Source of the DNA: Xylanibacter caecicola
GTDB taxonomy: Bacteria; Bacteroidota; Bacteroidia; Bacteroidales; Bacteroidaceae
DNA: 64,000 nucleotides
Assembly (NCBI RefSeq): GCF_013166515.1
Contig: NZ_JABKKJ010000006.1
Span: 62,001 to 126,000, forward strand
Reading direction: 5' to 3'
Numbering within the stretch: position 1 is the first letter of the stretch; the number at the start of each line of letters is the position of its first letter. This document shows positions 49,586-58,531 of this stretch, one piece after another. The notes below the pieces were generated by a model. The model saw only the letters and a program-made list of their open reading frames with translations. It did no database searches and had not been told where the DNA came from. The position numbers and the translations under genes were made by a program.

Positions 49586-52500
49586 TTATCTCACCTTAAT
49601 GGTCAACGACCTGTCTCTTGCCATGAACTCCGGCGCGTAAGCGCACTGCACGGTGCATGTACCGGTTTCATAACTGCCCTCGCGGTCCACGTAATATTCC
49701 TTTTCTATTATATGAGTGCCTTTTTTCATACGGTCAAAATAGAAGTTCGTGGTATAGTCTTTCGACGTGCAGTAATATCCCCAGCCGTATCCCGTAAGCT
49801 GTTGCACGGGCTCAAGGCATGCCGCACGCTTGTCCGTAACCTGCACAAAGTCGTAGTCGCGGTCTGCCTTTACGGTTATTCGCACAGTCACCCTGTTGCC
49901 TACAGACGGTCCGGCAACGGCATCAGCACCGGCAGAAGCTACCTTTTTGCCACCGGATATTATCTCCCGCTTTACCTCAAGACCGGCGGAATGAGTCTCC
50001 ACCTCAGCCGTATTCTGCATGAAACGGGCATAAAGTGCGCCCCACGACGTGCCGTCGGATGTCTTTGTAGCAGTAAACGTCCTTACCTTCTCACCGTCCA
50101 TCGACGTCTTTACGTATCCAAGTCCCGCCGTTCCGGCAGACGTATCGATGCGCTTTCCGTCCACTGCCAGCACCGCATCCTCGCCCTTGTCGAGCACGCC
50201 GGTGTTGCCGTTGAGAAACGCATATATGGCGTTTACGCTGTTCACGGGAGTACCCCAGTCCTGCGTACGCTTCTGTTGCAGCAGCCAACGGCGCATCTCA
50301 TCGACGGTCTGAACGTCTTCCGGCGATACCCTGCTTATGGCTTCCATGGCTGCAACCTGCGTCGGTATGCGGTAGTCAAGCCATGAATATCCGGCACGCG
50401 GGGTGTCGTAGTAGCGTCCCATAGCCTCCGTCATGACGGTATATTCCTTAAGGCTCTGCACATATTCCTTTGCCTCCCGGGTCTTTCCCTGCCCTGCAAG
50501 GACTATCGACATCAGTGCTTTAGCATAAATGCTCTGCGTCTCCTTCTTCTTCATAAGATAGTCCATGAAGTATCTTGCCGCCTCTTTTTCCTTTGCGGTG
50601 AGCGTCCGTCCGGACAAGGTATTTATGTAAAGGAACTGCAGTGCGTGATATCCGTTCACGCCGAACGCCCTACCCTCTTTTTCCATACGCTTCATCTCCT
50701 CCACTTCCTTCACGGCTTCGTTGCCGAGATATTTGAGTGCACGGGAGATAATAGAGGATGTCTCGCTCTGTTTACCCGCAAGGGCATCGAGCCTAACGAG
50801 GAACTCCGCCACCTCGAGAGTTATGCACGAAGAGCCGTCCATGCCCTTCCACCAACTCCACGAACCGTCGTTGTTCTGCAACTTGCGCAGGCTTTCGAGC
50901 GTCGCTCCCATACGGTTCTCAAGTGCGGAGGCGTCGAAGAAGTTGGATATGCGGCGCTTTCTGTCCGCCTCGTCCTCCGCATCAGCCACCCAAGGTGTCT
51001 CGTCCAGCACGAGAGTCTTCAGCTCACTGTTTTTCTCGAGGGCGCTCATCAGCGACGTCCCGGTGCCTGCCGGCTCGTTCTTCCACTGCTCGAATACAGT
51101 CTTTATGCGCGGCGACTGCTTCACGATGTGCGCCCCAAGACTGTTCGCATAGTACGCCGCAGCAAGGCTTATGGCATTGTTCTCACTGACATTGCTTACA
51201 AACGGCAGCGCCTGAACTGCCAGCCATGCCGGATTATTGGTGTATTCCACCGTCAGAGTGGCATTCTTTGTGCCTGCGGGGAACATTTTTTCAACGTCCA
51301 ATGTCTTTGTTCCGGCACCGTGCTGTACAAACGGCAGGGTTCTAATAACGCTCTCCATAGACGGCAGTATGGGCAGATAATGCTGCTCGCCGTCGCTGAA
51401 TGTCTTGCCTTCTGCCACGACCCTACATATTAATAAGGTGTATTTGTCATCCGGACTATAGCCGAACACCACGTTACCGGTGCCGTTTGCGTCTACCGTC
51501 ACGGGCATCTCGCTCTTATATACAATCTTTTCCGTCTCGGGATCTACAAGTTCCATTCTGACCTTACCCGTCACATCGCTTTCAGATGTGTTGAACACGC
51601 GCACCGAAATGGTGGCGTTGTCGCCCGAACGGACAAACCTCGGCATGTTCGGCTGCACCATTATGTCTTTCTTTGCCACGGCATCTCCGTAAACCAGACC
51701 GTTGTTCATGTCCCTGTCGTGCACAAGTCCCATAAAGCGCCATGTAGTCACACTCTCCGGAAGAGTGAACCTTATATTCACGTTGCCGTTGTCGTCGGTC
51801 GCCAAAGAGGGATAGAAGAAAGCTGTCTCATTAAGGTTTTCGCGCACCTGCACGGCTCCTGCAGACGACTGTCCGCCGACATCTTCGTATTCCGCACCCG
51901 CATCTTCGGCTGCATTTTCAACAGCAACGCTTCCCGTTGACATGCTTTTCTTTGCGGAAACACCATATCCCACGGTCACCACTTCCTGAAGAGCAGGTTG
52001 CTCCACAGTGTCATACAGCATATTCGAATCAGCCATTTTAGCCTCGGCTTTCATCACTCCCAGCCCACGGACCATCATTTTATAACCATAGAGGAGCGAC
52101 GACATGAAATAATTATTGTCAAACTTGTTGAACTTCAGGATGTGCGTTTTGAGACTCTTAAGACTTTCAGCGCCATTCAGACGCATAATATCCATATACG
52201 GCGAAGACCATGAAGAGTATGGCATATTGCGGCTTATCTGCGTGTTGAACGTCCAACTGTGCGGTTCGAACACATCCAGCGACTTGTCATAAAGAGTAGC
52301 CATGAGCTGCGCTTTCGCCGGCGTTCCGTCGGGACGGGTAACATTCAGCGTCCATTCTTCTTTCTGTCCCGGTGTCAGACGGTCGCGGAACGTGGTCCAT
52401 TTTGCCACAAGCCGCTTGTCGGGCAACGGTCGTTCGATTGTCGTGGAGTATTTGTGCATCACGCCGTTCTTCACCCATGCGAAGTTAAGAAGCACGCCGC

Positions 52501-55171
52501 CTTCGATGTCGTTGCAGTCTTCAAACATCGCAGTCTCCACCGAATTGCTCAGTTTTATCACCCTACTGTCTATCACCCGGTCGCCTGTTATCAGGGTATA
52601 CAGCACATGCACGTCCTCATCAGACGTTCCTATCTGCACATAGACAGGTCCGCCGCCACGCGGGAAGGTGTTCGACGTGGTGTAGAACCACTCGTCTGTT
52701 TGGACACACGGCACCGTGTCTTCAAGGCTGAAGACAACAAACTCTTTCTCAATTGTATCATTACCGCATACGGCTGTCAGCTTGTGACGTCCCGAAACAA
52801 GAAGTTTCTCGCGGATATTGTCCACCGGAACGGGTTTGTTTGCCTGTGCCGTGTAAACGTCCGAGCCGTCCACACTGTATCTTATGTCACCTTCAATGTC
52901 CTTGCCGACGGCATTTTTAAGAATGAACCTTATCGTTTTAAGGCTGTCACGCTCCGTTTTCTCCGGCATGTCACAAGCAAAGAACGTGGGTTTGCTGCCG
53001 AGCGGCAATGCCAACGACCCGTGTTGCGTCTCTCCTCCGGCATCGGTCACGTCAGCCGAGGCGGTAATAGTATAGAAGCGTGCAGGCATTTTGTAAGGGC
53101 TTATGCCGTCTTCTTCATCATCATCTTCATCATCGGGCAACAGCATAGGCATCCTTATTTCAAACAAACCCTCGTCATCCGTCACCGTTTCCGCCTCTTC
53201 CAACTGCTCGTCACCGTTGCTGTCTGCCAGGAAACGCCACCATAATGCACTGCTGCGGTCGACAGTATAGCTCACCTTGGCACCCTGTACGGGCACTCCG
53301 GCGAATGTCTTCGCACGACCTTTCACCACGAGTGTGTCACCGTTACGATATTCCTTGTTCACTTCATCGAACTCGATCTTGAACGTAGGACGCTTGTATT
53401 CCTCCACGCGGAAGTAGCGTGTGGCACCCTGTCCCATGTCTGTCCGGACGGAAAACATACCCGTAAGTCCCGTTGCCGGAAGTGTGAAGTCGGCAGAAAC
53501 AGTACCGTAAGCATCTGTTGTCACGCTCACCTCCTTCACCGTCTTGTGGTTTGCATCCTTCAAAACGAGTTTCATCTGCCTGCCGTCACATGCCGATGTC
53601 TCTTCGCCATGCTTGTTTCTGAACGCCACGGCAGAAACATGTACCGTCTGTCCGGGGCGATATATCGCCCTGTCGGTGTAGATATTGACATAGTCGCGTT
53701 CGGTTTTGTTTGGGTAATAAGAAAAGTTGCTCCATGCACTTCGTCTCGGAAACGCCTTGTCGGTGGCCGTGTACGGACGCAGCTGATACGGCTCGTTGAC
53801 ACCGTATGAATATATCGTCTCACCGTCGTTGCCGCACGTAAGCACCTTTGCACCGCCCCTACGGCTGTCGACCCACAGTTTAGCACCGGGTACGGGCTGT
53901 CCCGTCGTGGCGCTGACAACGGCATAACGTATCTTTTTCTGCGGCAGTTGCTGCTGCATGACATAAAGATCGGTAACATAAAGAAGGCTTCTTTGCGTTC
54001 CGATGTTCTTATTGTCGGACACGGCTTCAACAAGATAAACGCCACACGGCATGCCGTCTATCACGACAGAGTCGGCAAAAGTCACATACTCGGGATGCTT
54101 TGCGAATTTCCTTTCATAAACTTTACGACTGCCAGCTACTATCATCGGTTTCAGCTTATTGTAGTCATAGACATGTGAGGGATTAAGTTTTGTTGTCCCG
54201 TCCACGCCCTTCAGTAACGACACGCTTATCTTCAACATACCGATATTACGGAGTTCCGTAAGCCACAGTGTGCTTGCCTTGCCCGGCAAAACCACGTTAC
54301 GCTCCATCTTTATGTTGAATTCGGGCTGCGTAAGTTCGTTACGCATGTTTACAAGATTGTTCATATTGTATGTCTTCCCCCATTTGCCGAGAGCGTAATC
54401 GATATAGTCTATTCTCTCTTTCGTCGAAAACATTCTGTCCTCGTTCATCGTTTCACAACGCTTCACGGCGATAATACCACACTCAGGCAGGTCCGCATAT
54501 ATTCCAATCAGCGAGTCGAGCGATGCTATCATGGCGCGTCTCGGCTTATACCCGCTGTTTGTAAGCAACAGGTATGCCGACATCATCTCCGCCCTGCGGT
54601 CGCCTTTTGCAGCGTACCAGTTGCGAAGCGTCTCATAATCACCCGCCTCCATGCAAAGCATACTCAACAGGTTGTTGCCGAAGAAGCGGCTGTCCTCACC
54701 TTTTTCTATCAACGAACCGAGGTTGTCTACGGTGTGTGAAGCAAGCATATCGGGATTGGCAAGCGACTTGCGGTAGTACTCGCGCGCCACTGTCGCATGG
54801 TCTTCACCCAACATTCTATTGCGGTTGTAAATCTTTCCGAGCACCGAATAATACACCGCTGCCAGCACCTTGTCTTCTTTTTCCGCCTCAGCGGCTTCAC
54901 GTTCAAACTTCGTCACGATCGGTTGTAACGAGTCCGGCGTAATATCAAGCAGCACGGCTGAATGGCGAAGTTCCGCCTCAAGCAGCTGTCCGTGGTTCTT
55001 CTCCGCCCTCGCTTTGTCTGCAATCTTCTCGATAAGTGTCATCTGTTTGCGCGGCAAATCCTGCTTTTTTGCAGTCTCCACGTCTTTCCACATAGCGGCA
55101 TAGCTCTGCGCCTGTAATGTCACAGGTACAAAGGCAAGCGATATTATCAATGCAATCAGTGTCTTTTTCAT
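49586..55171 (-). CDS. Very large alpha-2-macroglobulin family protein without a thioester motif
   Basis: 1861 residues from MKKTLIALIISLAFVPVTLQAQ (signal peptide). Recognisable domains: N-terminal helical region (about 30-250), MG2-type domains (about 480-640, TDRAIYRPGQTVHVSAVAFRN), bait/MG7-like part, an A2M domain (about 1110-1230, NLNETAFFYPSLATDDNGNV, LPESVTTWRFMGLVHDRDM) and the alpha/alpha-barrel TED (about 1320-1650, KLQNNDGSWSWWKGMDGSS). At the usual thioester position there is VSNVSENNAISLAA instead of CxEQ, so it cannot trap proteases covalently. A segment near 1062 reads LQEVVTVGYGVSAKKSMSTG, like the plug start of SusC receptors. The open frame extends 26 codons upstream without conservation. 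Confidence 0.9.
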   Translation of the reverse strand: MKKTLIALIISLAFVPVTLQAQSYAAMWKDVETAKKQDLPRKQMTLIEKIADKARAEKNHGQLLEAELRHSAVLLDITPDSLQPIVTKFEREAAEAEKEDKVLAAVYYSVLGKIYNRNRMLGEDHATVAREYYRKSLANPDMLASHTVDNLGSLIEKGEDSRFFGNNLLSMLCMEAGDYETLRNWYAAKGDRRAEMMSAYLLLTNSGYKPRRAMIASLDSLIGIYADLPECGIIAVKRCETMNEDRMFSTKERIDYIDYALGKWGKTYNMNNLVNMRNELTQPEFNIKMERNVVLPGKASTLWLTELRNIGMLKISVSLLKGVDGTTKLNPSHVYDYNKLKPMIVAGSRKVYERKFAKHPEYVTFADSVVIDGMPCGVYLVEAVSDNKNIGTQRSLLYVTDLYVMQQQLPQKKIRYAVVSATTGQPVPGAKLWVDSRRGGAKVLTCGNDGETIYSYGVNEPYQLRPYTATDKAFPRRSAWSNFSYYPNKTERDYVNIYTDRAIYRPGQTVHVSAVAFRNKHGEETSACDGRQMKLVLKDANHKTVKEVSVTTDAYGTVSADFTLPATGLTGMFSVRTDMGQGATRYFRVEEYKRPTFKIEFDEVNKEYRNGDTLVVKGRAKTFAGVPVQGAKVSYTVDRSSALWWRFLADSNGDEQLEEAETVTDDEGLFEIRMPMLLPDDEDDDEEDGISPYKMPARFYTITASADVTDAGGETQHGSLALPLGSKPTFFACDMPEKTERDSLKTIRFILKNAVGKDIEGDIRYSVDGSDVYTAQANKPVPVDNIREKLLVSGRHKLTAVCGNDTIEKEFVVFSLEDTVPCVQTDEWFYTTSNTFPRGGGPVYVQIGTSDEDVHVLYTLITGDRVIDSRVIKLSNSVETAMFEDCNDIEGGVLLNFAWVKNGVMHKYSTTIERPLPDKRLVAKWTTFRDRLTPGQKEEWTLNVTRPDGTPAKAQLMATLYDKSLDVFEPHSWTFNTQISRNMPYSSWSSPYMDIMRLNGAESLKSLKTHILKFNKFDNNYFMSSLLYGYKMMVRGLGVMKAEAKMADSNMLYDTVEQPALQEVVTVGYGVSAKKSMSTGSVAVENAAEDAGAEYEDVGGQSSAGAVQVRENLNETAFFYPSLATDDNGNVNIRFTLPESVTTWRFMGLVHDRDMNNGLVYGDAVAKKDIMVQPNMPRFVRSGDNATISVRVFNTSESDVTGKVRMELVDPETEKIVYKSEMPVTVDANGTGNVVFGYSPDDKYTLLICRVVAEGKTFSDGEQHYLPILPSMESVIRTLPFVQHGAGTKTLDVEKMFPAGTKNATLTVEYTNNPAWLAVQALPFVSNVSENNAISLAAAYYANSLGAHIVKQSPRIKTVFEQWKNEPAGTGTSLMSALEKNSELKTLVLDETPWVADAEDEADRKRRISNFFDASALENRMGATLESLRKLQNNDGSWSWWKGMDGSSCITLEVAEFLVRLDALAGKQSETSSIISRALKYLGNEAVKEVEEMKRMEKEGRAFGVNGYHALQFLYINTLSGRTLTAKEKEAARYFMDYLMKKKETQSIYAKALMSIVLAGQGKTREAKEYVQSLKEYTVMTEAMGRYYDTPRAGYSWLDYRIPTQVAAMEAISRVSPEDVQTVDEMRRWLLQQKRTQDWGTPVNSVNAIYAFLNGNTGVLDKGEDAVLAVDGKRIDTSAGTAGLGYVKTSMDGEKVRTFTATKTSDGTSWGALYARFMQNTAEVETHSAGLEVKREIISGGKKVASAGADAVAGPSVGNRVTVRITVKADRDYDFVQVTDKRAACLEPVQQLTGYGWGYYCTSKDYTTNFYFDRMKKGTHIIEKEYYVDREGSYETGTCTVQCAYAPEFMARDRSLTIKVR

Positions 55172-55224
55172 ATTTCCGGAATTATTAAAACAGTAGTATC
55201 TGTGCTTAAGTGATTTATATTTTT

Positions 55225-55320
55225 TAAAGATAATGCAAGCCGATTGCAATCAAGTTCGCCTGAAATTGCGGAGGCATTGATTACCTTATTTAAATAATAA
55301 ATTTATCTTATGCAAAGATA
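55225..55320 (-). repeat. Degraded copy of the 66-bp promoter repeat, upstream of A2M
   Basis: AAAGATAATGCAAGCCGATTGCAATCAAG at 55227-55255 (cited: GATAATGCAAGCCGATTGCA) matches the unit upstream of the prenyl synthase; the second half is eroded. On the minus strand a perfect TATCTTTG box lies at 55320-55313 and a weaker TATCTTTA at 55232-55225. The nearer would give a leader of about 48 nt for A2M. Confidence 0.7.
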
Positions 55321-55504
55321 ACCAAAATATCGCAGGCAACAAAAGTATTTACTTTTTCAGACGTTTTTTAGGTTTTATTTCCGCTTCGGCTCTTTTCGCG
55401 ACATGTAAACCGATACATGCAAGGCGTCTTTCTGCATGATTTTCCACCCGAAAAACACCTGTTCGGCAACGCCTTTGTAACTATCTGGAAACCAGAACGA
55501 TACC

Positions 55505-55603
55505 TTTTGGGTTCTAAAAGGTGCCCTTTTAGAGCCTAAAAAGCCGTCTTTCAGCGTGTGAAAGACGGCTTCTTGGAATGCAAAAGATGTCCTTTTGCAA
55601 AAT
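55505..55603. repeat. 22-bp periodic array, TTTT/AAAAG family, copy 5
   Basis: Units start at 55505, 55527, 55549 and 55571, exactly 22 bp apart, e.g. TTTTGGGTTCTAAAAGGTG and TTTCAGCGTGTGAAAGACGG; a fragment TTTTGCAAAAT closes it. GCCGTCTTTCA and TGAAAGACGGC form a hairpin. The array ends 2 nt before the stop codon of the alcohol dehydrogenase, i.e. immediately 3' of that gene. 55330-55504 shows nothing else of note. Confidence 0.88.
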
Positions 55604-55604
55604 A

Positions 55605-56789
55605 TCATCCGCGCGCCATGCGGTAAATGGCAACCATATCGTCACGATGGAGCACCTTGAACGTGCCTTTGGTGACCGTTCCCCCGCAGCTGCACTTACG
55701 TGCCATTTCGTCTATCTCGCCGTCGGTGACGTCGCGCACTATAAGCTCTTTTATGCTTACCGGCATGCCTATGGCACGGAAAAAACGCTCCATTGCCGCA
55801 ATTCCGGCAAGTGCCGTAGCTTCGGGCGACGTGTAGTCGTTGTCCACACCCATGACGTTTACGGCAAGGCGCACAAACCTGCTCACGTTCTCCTTGTACA
55901 CATAGCGTGCCCACGACGCCCATACGGCGGCAAGACTTGCGCCGTGCGTGGCGTCGAACATAGCGCTAAGCTCATGTCCGAGCTGGTGTGTAGCCCAGTC
56001 TCCGGCAGCCCTCGAACCGGTTATGTCGTTGTGTGCAAGACTTCCAGCCCACATTATCTGCGCACGATTACGATAGTCGTGCGGATTGTCGAGCACGGCA
56101 AACACACTGTCTTTCATCGTTCTCATAAGCGCTTCCGCCATACTGTCCACAAGCGTCATGTCGTCGTCTTTAGAGAAATAACGCTCCAGCGTGTGCATGA
56201 TGATGTCCGTAACGCCGGCTGCCGTCTGATAAGGCGGAAGCGTATATGTGCGCTCGGGGTTCATCACGGCGAACTTACAGCGGCACAGGTTGCTTGTATA
56301 GCCGAGTTTGATGTTGCCGTCTTCGTTTGTTATCACACTGCTGTCGCTCATCTCGCTACCGGCTGCGGGTATGGTAAGTACGGCACCTATGGGCATGCAC
56401 GACTGCGGTACGGTCCTTCGCAGGTAGAAGTCCCACACGTCACCGTCGTATCCCACACCGTATCCTATTGCCTTTGCCGAGTCTATTACAGAGCCTCCGC
56501 CGACGGCAACGATAAAGTCTATGCCCTCGCGGCGACACAGGTCTATGCCCTCGTGCACCTTGGAAAGACGCGGATTGGGCACCACGCCGCCCAGCAGGAC
56601 ATGCTCTATGCCTGCCGCCGTGAGCTGACCGCACACCTTATCGAGAAGTCCCGAACGGCGCGCACTTTCTCCGCCATAATGCACAAGAACCTTTGTACCA
56701 CCATGATGCCTTACCAACTCTGCTATTTTCTCTTCCGACTTTGCTCCGAACACCACTTCGGTGGGAGCGTAAAAACTGAAATCTTTCAT
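55605..56789 (-). CDS. Iron-containing alcohol dehydrogenase (YqdH/BDH type)
   Basis: 394 residues from MKDFSFYAPTEVVFG. Group III metal-dependent dehydrogenase. NAD(P) motif FIVAVGGGSVIDSAKAIGYG, then VLTIPAAGSEMSDSSVI, and the metal site with His residues in GDWATHQLGHELSAMFDATHGASLAAVWASW (cited: THQLGHELSAMFDATHG). Reduces aldehydes or ketones such as butanal, or possibly longer carbonyls. The longer open frame to 56960 includes the promoter and is rejected. It shares a 44-bp upstream block with ald. Confidence 0.94.
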   Translation of the reverse strand: MKDFSFYAPTEVVFGAKSEEKIAELVRHHGGTKVLVHYGGESARRSGLLDKVCGQLTAAGIEHVLLGGVVPNPRLSKVHEGIDLCRREGIDFIVAVGGGSVIDSAKAIGYGVGYDGDVWDFYLRRTVPQSCMPIGAVLTIPAAGSEMSDSSVITNEDGNIKLGYTSNLCRCKFAVMNPERTYTLPPYQTAAGVTDIIMHTLERYFSKDDDMTLVDSMAEALMRTMKDSVFAVLDNPHDYRNRAQIMWAGSLAHNDITGSRAAGDWATHQLGHELSAMFDATHGASLAAVWASWARYVYKENVSRFVRLAVNVMGVDNDYTSPEATALAGIAAMERFFRAIGMPVSIKELIVRDVTDGEIDEMARKCSCGGTVTKGTFKVLHRDDMVAIYRMARG

Positions 56790-56869
56790 TGCGTTATCTT
56801 TTTTATGGAAGTCAAGAAGTAAAGTCTCTGCTCCTATACGACCACTCCTGTCCTTGTTCAACCTAATTA

Positions 56870-56914
56870 CAAAAATACGAATAAGTCGAGAACAAAACAA
56901 CAAATTCATTTGTT
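56870..56914 (-). promoter_or_regulatory. Promoter and operator-like palindrome of the alcohol dehydrogenase
   Basis: On the minus strand TATTTTTG (56877-56870) is the -7 box and AACAAATGAATTTGTT (56914-56899) is the palindrome. Both, and the 20 bp between them, match the ald promoter except for one base in the -7 box. Leader about 74 nt to the ATG at 56789. Confidence 0.65.
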
Positions 56915-57040
56915 TTTTGTCGAGCGTAAGTATATTGGACGTAGTAGAATACGAAGTCAAAAATACGGATTATTCATCTAAAGACAATCAAAAAAGCAAA
57001 AATTATCAAAAGGCATGCGGCGTTTTAAATATGTTTCCAT

Positions 57041-57048
57041 TATCTTTG
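57041..57048 (+). promoter_or_regulatory. bcp promoter (-7 box)
   Basis: TATCTTTG fits TAnnTTTG; the predicted leader is about 15 nt to the ATG at 57070 and excludes the longer open frame from 56854. Confidence 0.6.
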
Positions 57049-57069
57049 CCTCACAAAAAATTATCTGTT

Positions 57070-57525
57070 ATGGAAATAGGAGACAAAATACCGGAACTTT
57101 TAGGATATGACCAGAACGGGAAAGAGGTGAAGGCAAGCGAGTATACTGGCAAGAAACTTGTGCTGTACTTTTATCCGAAAGACCTCACATCGGGATGTAC
57201 GACAGAAGCATGCAACCTGCGTGACAACTATTCGGAGCTGCGCAGCCAAGGCTACGAGGTTGTGGGCGTAAGCACGGACGACGAGAAATCGCATCTTAAG
57301 TTCATCGACAAGCACGAGCTTCCCTTCCGTCTCATTGCCGACAAGGACAAGACTCTGGTCGAGACATTCGGCGTATGGGGCGAGAAAAAGATGTACGGGC
57401 GCACATATATGGGCACGTTCCGCACAACGTTCGTCATAGACGAAGAGGGAAAAGTGGAGCGCATCATAGATCCGAAGAACGTGAAGGTGAAGGAGCATGC
57501 AAGCCAAATACTGAACGGGAAATGA
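57070..57525 (+). CDS. bcp: Thiol peroxidase, Bcp/PrxQ type
   Basis: 151 residues, thioredoxin fold. Reduces peroxides with electrons from thioredoxin. Peroxidatic Cys and resolving Cys lie five residues apart in YPKDLTSGCTTEACNLRD (about 46 and 51), the PrxQ alpha2 pattern. VVGVSTDDEKSHLKFIDKH and FRTTFVIDEEGKVERII follow. Stop overlaps the yjbQ start (ATGA), so the two are co-transcribed. Confidence 0.95.
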   Translation: MEIGDKIPELLGYDQNGKEVKASEYTGKKLVLYFYPKDLTSGCTTEACNLRDNYSELRSQGYEVVGVSTDDEKSHLKFIDKHELPFRLIADKDKTLVETFGVWGEKKMYGRTYMGTFRTTFVIDEEGKVERIIDPKNVKVKEHASQILNGK

Positions 57526-57932
57526 CGGAACAGGTGGAATTTACGCTGAATGCCGTGCCGCGCGGATGTCATCTCATAACAGGTGAAATCACGCGCAGGC
57601 TTCCAAGACTGCCGCAAACAGGACTTCTAAACCTGTTTGTAAAGCACACAAGTTGTGCACTGAGCATAAACGAAAATGCCGACCCCGACGTGCGCCGCGA
57701 CATGAACAGCATAATGGACCGGCTTGTAAAGGAGAACGAACCTTATTATATGCACACGTTCGAGGGCAGCGACGACATGCCGGCACATGCCAAGTCGTCA
57801 CTGATGGGAGTAAGCGTTACGGTACCGATAACAAACGGACGGCTCAACTTAGGCACATGGCAAGGCATATATCTGTGTGAATTCAGAGACTGCGGCGAAC
57901 CGCGCAAGATAGTGGCAACGGTAATGGGATGA
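57522..57932 (+). CDS. yjbQ: YjbQ/UPF0047 family protein
   Basis: 136 residues. The signature HTSCALSINENADPDVRRDM and the second half HAKSSLMGVSVTVPITNGRLNLGTWQGIYLCEFRD (cited: GVSVTVPITNGRLNLGTWQG) are complete. Small beta-sandwich proteins of this family have weak thiamin phosphate synthase activity in one member; the physiological job is unknown. Translationally coupled to bcp. Confidence 0.9.
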   Translation: MTEQVEFTLNAVPRGCHLITGEITRRLPRLPQTGLLNLFVKHTSCALSINENADPDVRRDMNSIMDRLVKENEPYYMHTFEGSDDMPAHAKSSLMGVSVTVPITNGRLNLGTWQGIYLCEFRDCGEPRKIVATVMG

Positions 57933-57984
57933 GTTGAAACGACACATATATATTATCAACTATTCATTAAAGAAAGGACAAAGT

Positions 57985-58431
57985 ATGAAAGGATTTATCA
58001 AAACAGGCATTATGGCAATATGCTGCATGTTCGCATTTTGCAACTGTACAATGGCAGGCAAGGACACACCGATAAGGATAAGCCAGCTGCCGCCGGTGGC
58101 ACAGAAGATTATCAAAGCCCACTTCTCAAGAAACAAGGTGGCAATGGCAAAGATGGAAACGGAATGGCTGGAGAAAAGCTACGACGTGGTCTTTACAAAC
58201 GGAACGAAAATAGAATTTGACAAGAACGGCAACTGGACGGACATCGATTGCAAGTACAACGCAGTGCCTTCTGCTATCGTTCCCGTTAAAATAAGAAAGT
58301 ATGTGAGCAGTCATTATCCGCATGCGAAGATTGTGAAAATCGACCGCGACCGCAGAGGTTATGAGATAGAGCTGAGCGGTGACATAGACATCAAGTTCAA
58401 CAAGAACTTTGAAGTGACGGAAATAGACTGA
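57985..58431 (+). CDS. Secreted PepSY-like (DUF2874) protein
   Basis: 148 residues from MKGFIKTGIMAICCMFAFCN, preceded by AAAGAAAGGACAAAGT that may serve as ribosome site. Signal peptide or lipoprotein-like start (CNC near residue 17-19), then two PepSY-like repeats: LPPVAQKIIKAHF...VVFTNGTKIEFDKNGNW and VPVKIRKYVSSHYPH...GDIDIKFNKNFEV (cited in parts). Structurally related to BLIP-like inhibitors; function unknown. Follows yjbQ by 52 nt and is closed by a terminator. Confidence 0.83.
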   Translation: MKGFIKTGIMAICCMFAFCNCTMAGKDTPIRISQLPPVAQKIIKAHFSRNKVAMAKMETEWLEKSYDVVFTNGTKIEFDKNGNWTDIDCKYNAVPSAIVPVKIRKYVSSHYPHAKIVKIDRDRRGYEIELSGDIDIKFNKNFEVTEID

Positions 58432-58448
58432 CTACAGGTAAGGAAAAG

Positions 58449-58505
58449 AGAGTGTCGGGAAATGGCGTCTGTAACAATACGGATGACAACATTTACCGGC
58501 ACTCT
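58449..58505 (+). terminator. Terminator of the bcp-yjbQ-PepSY operon
   Basis: AGAGTGTCGGGAAAT (58449-58463) pairs with ATTTACCGGCACTCT (58491-58505) with two imperfect positions, followed by TTGTTTTTAT. Confidence 0.75.
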
Positions 58506-58531
58506 TTGTTTTTATCTCTTAAACATTCCTG

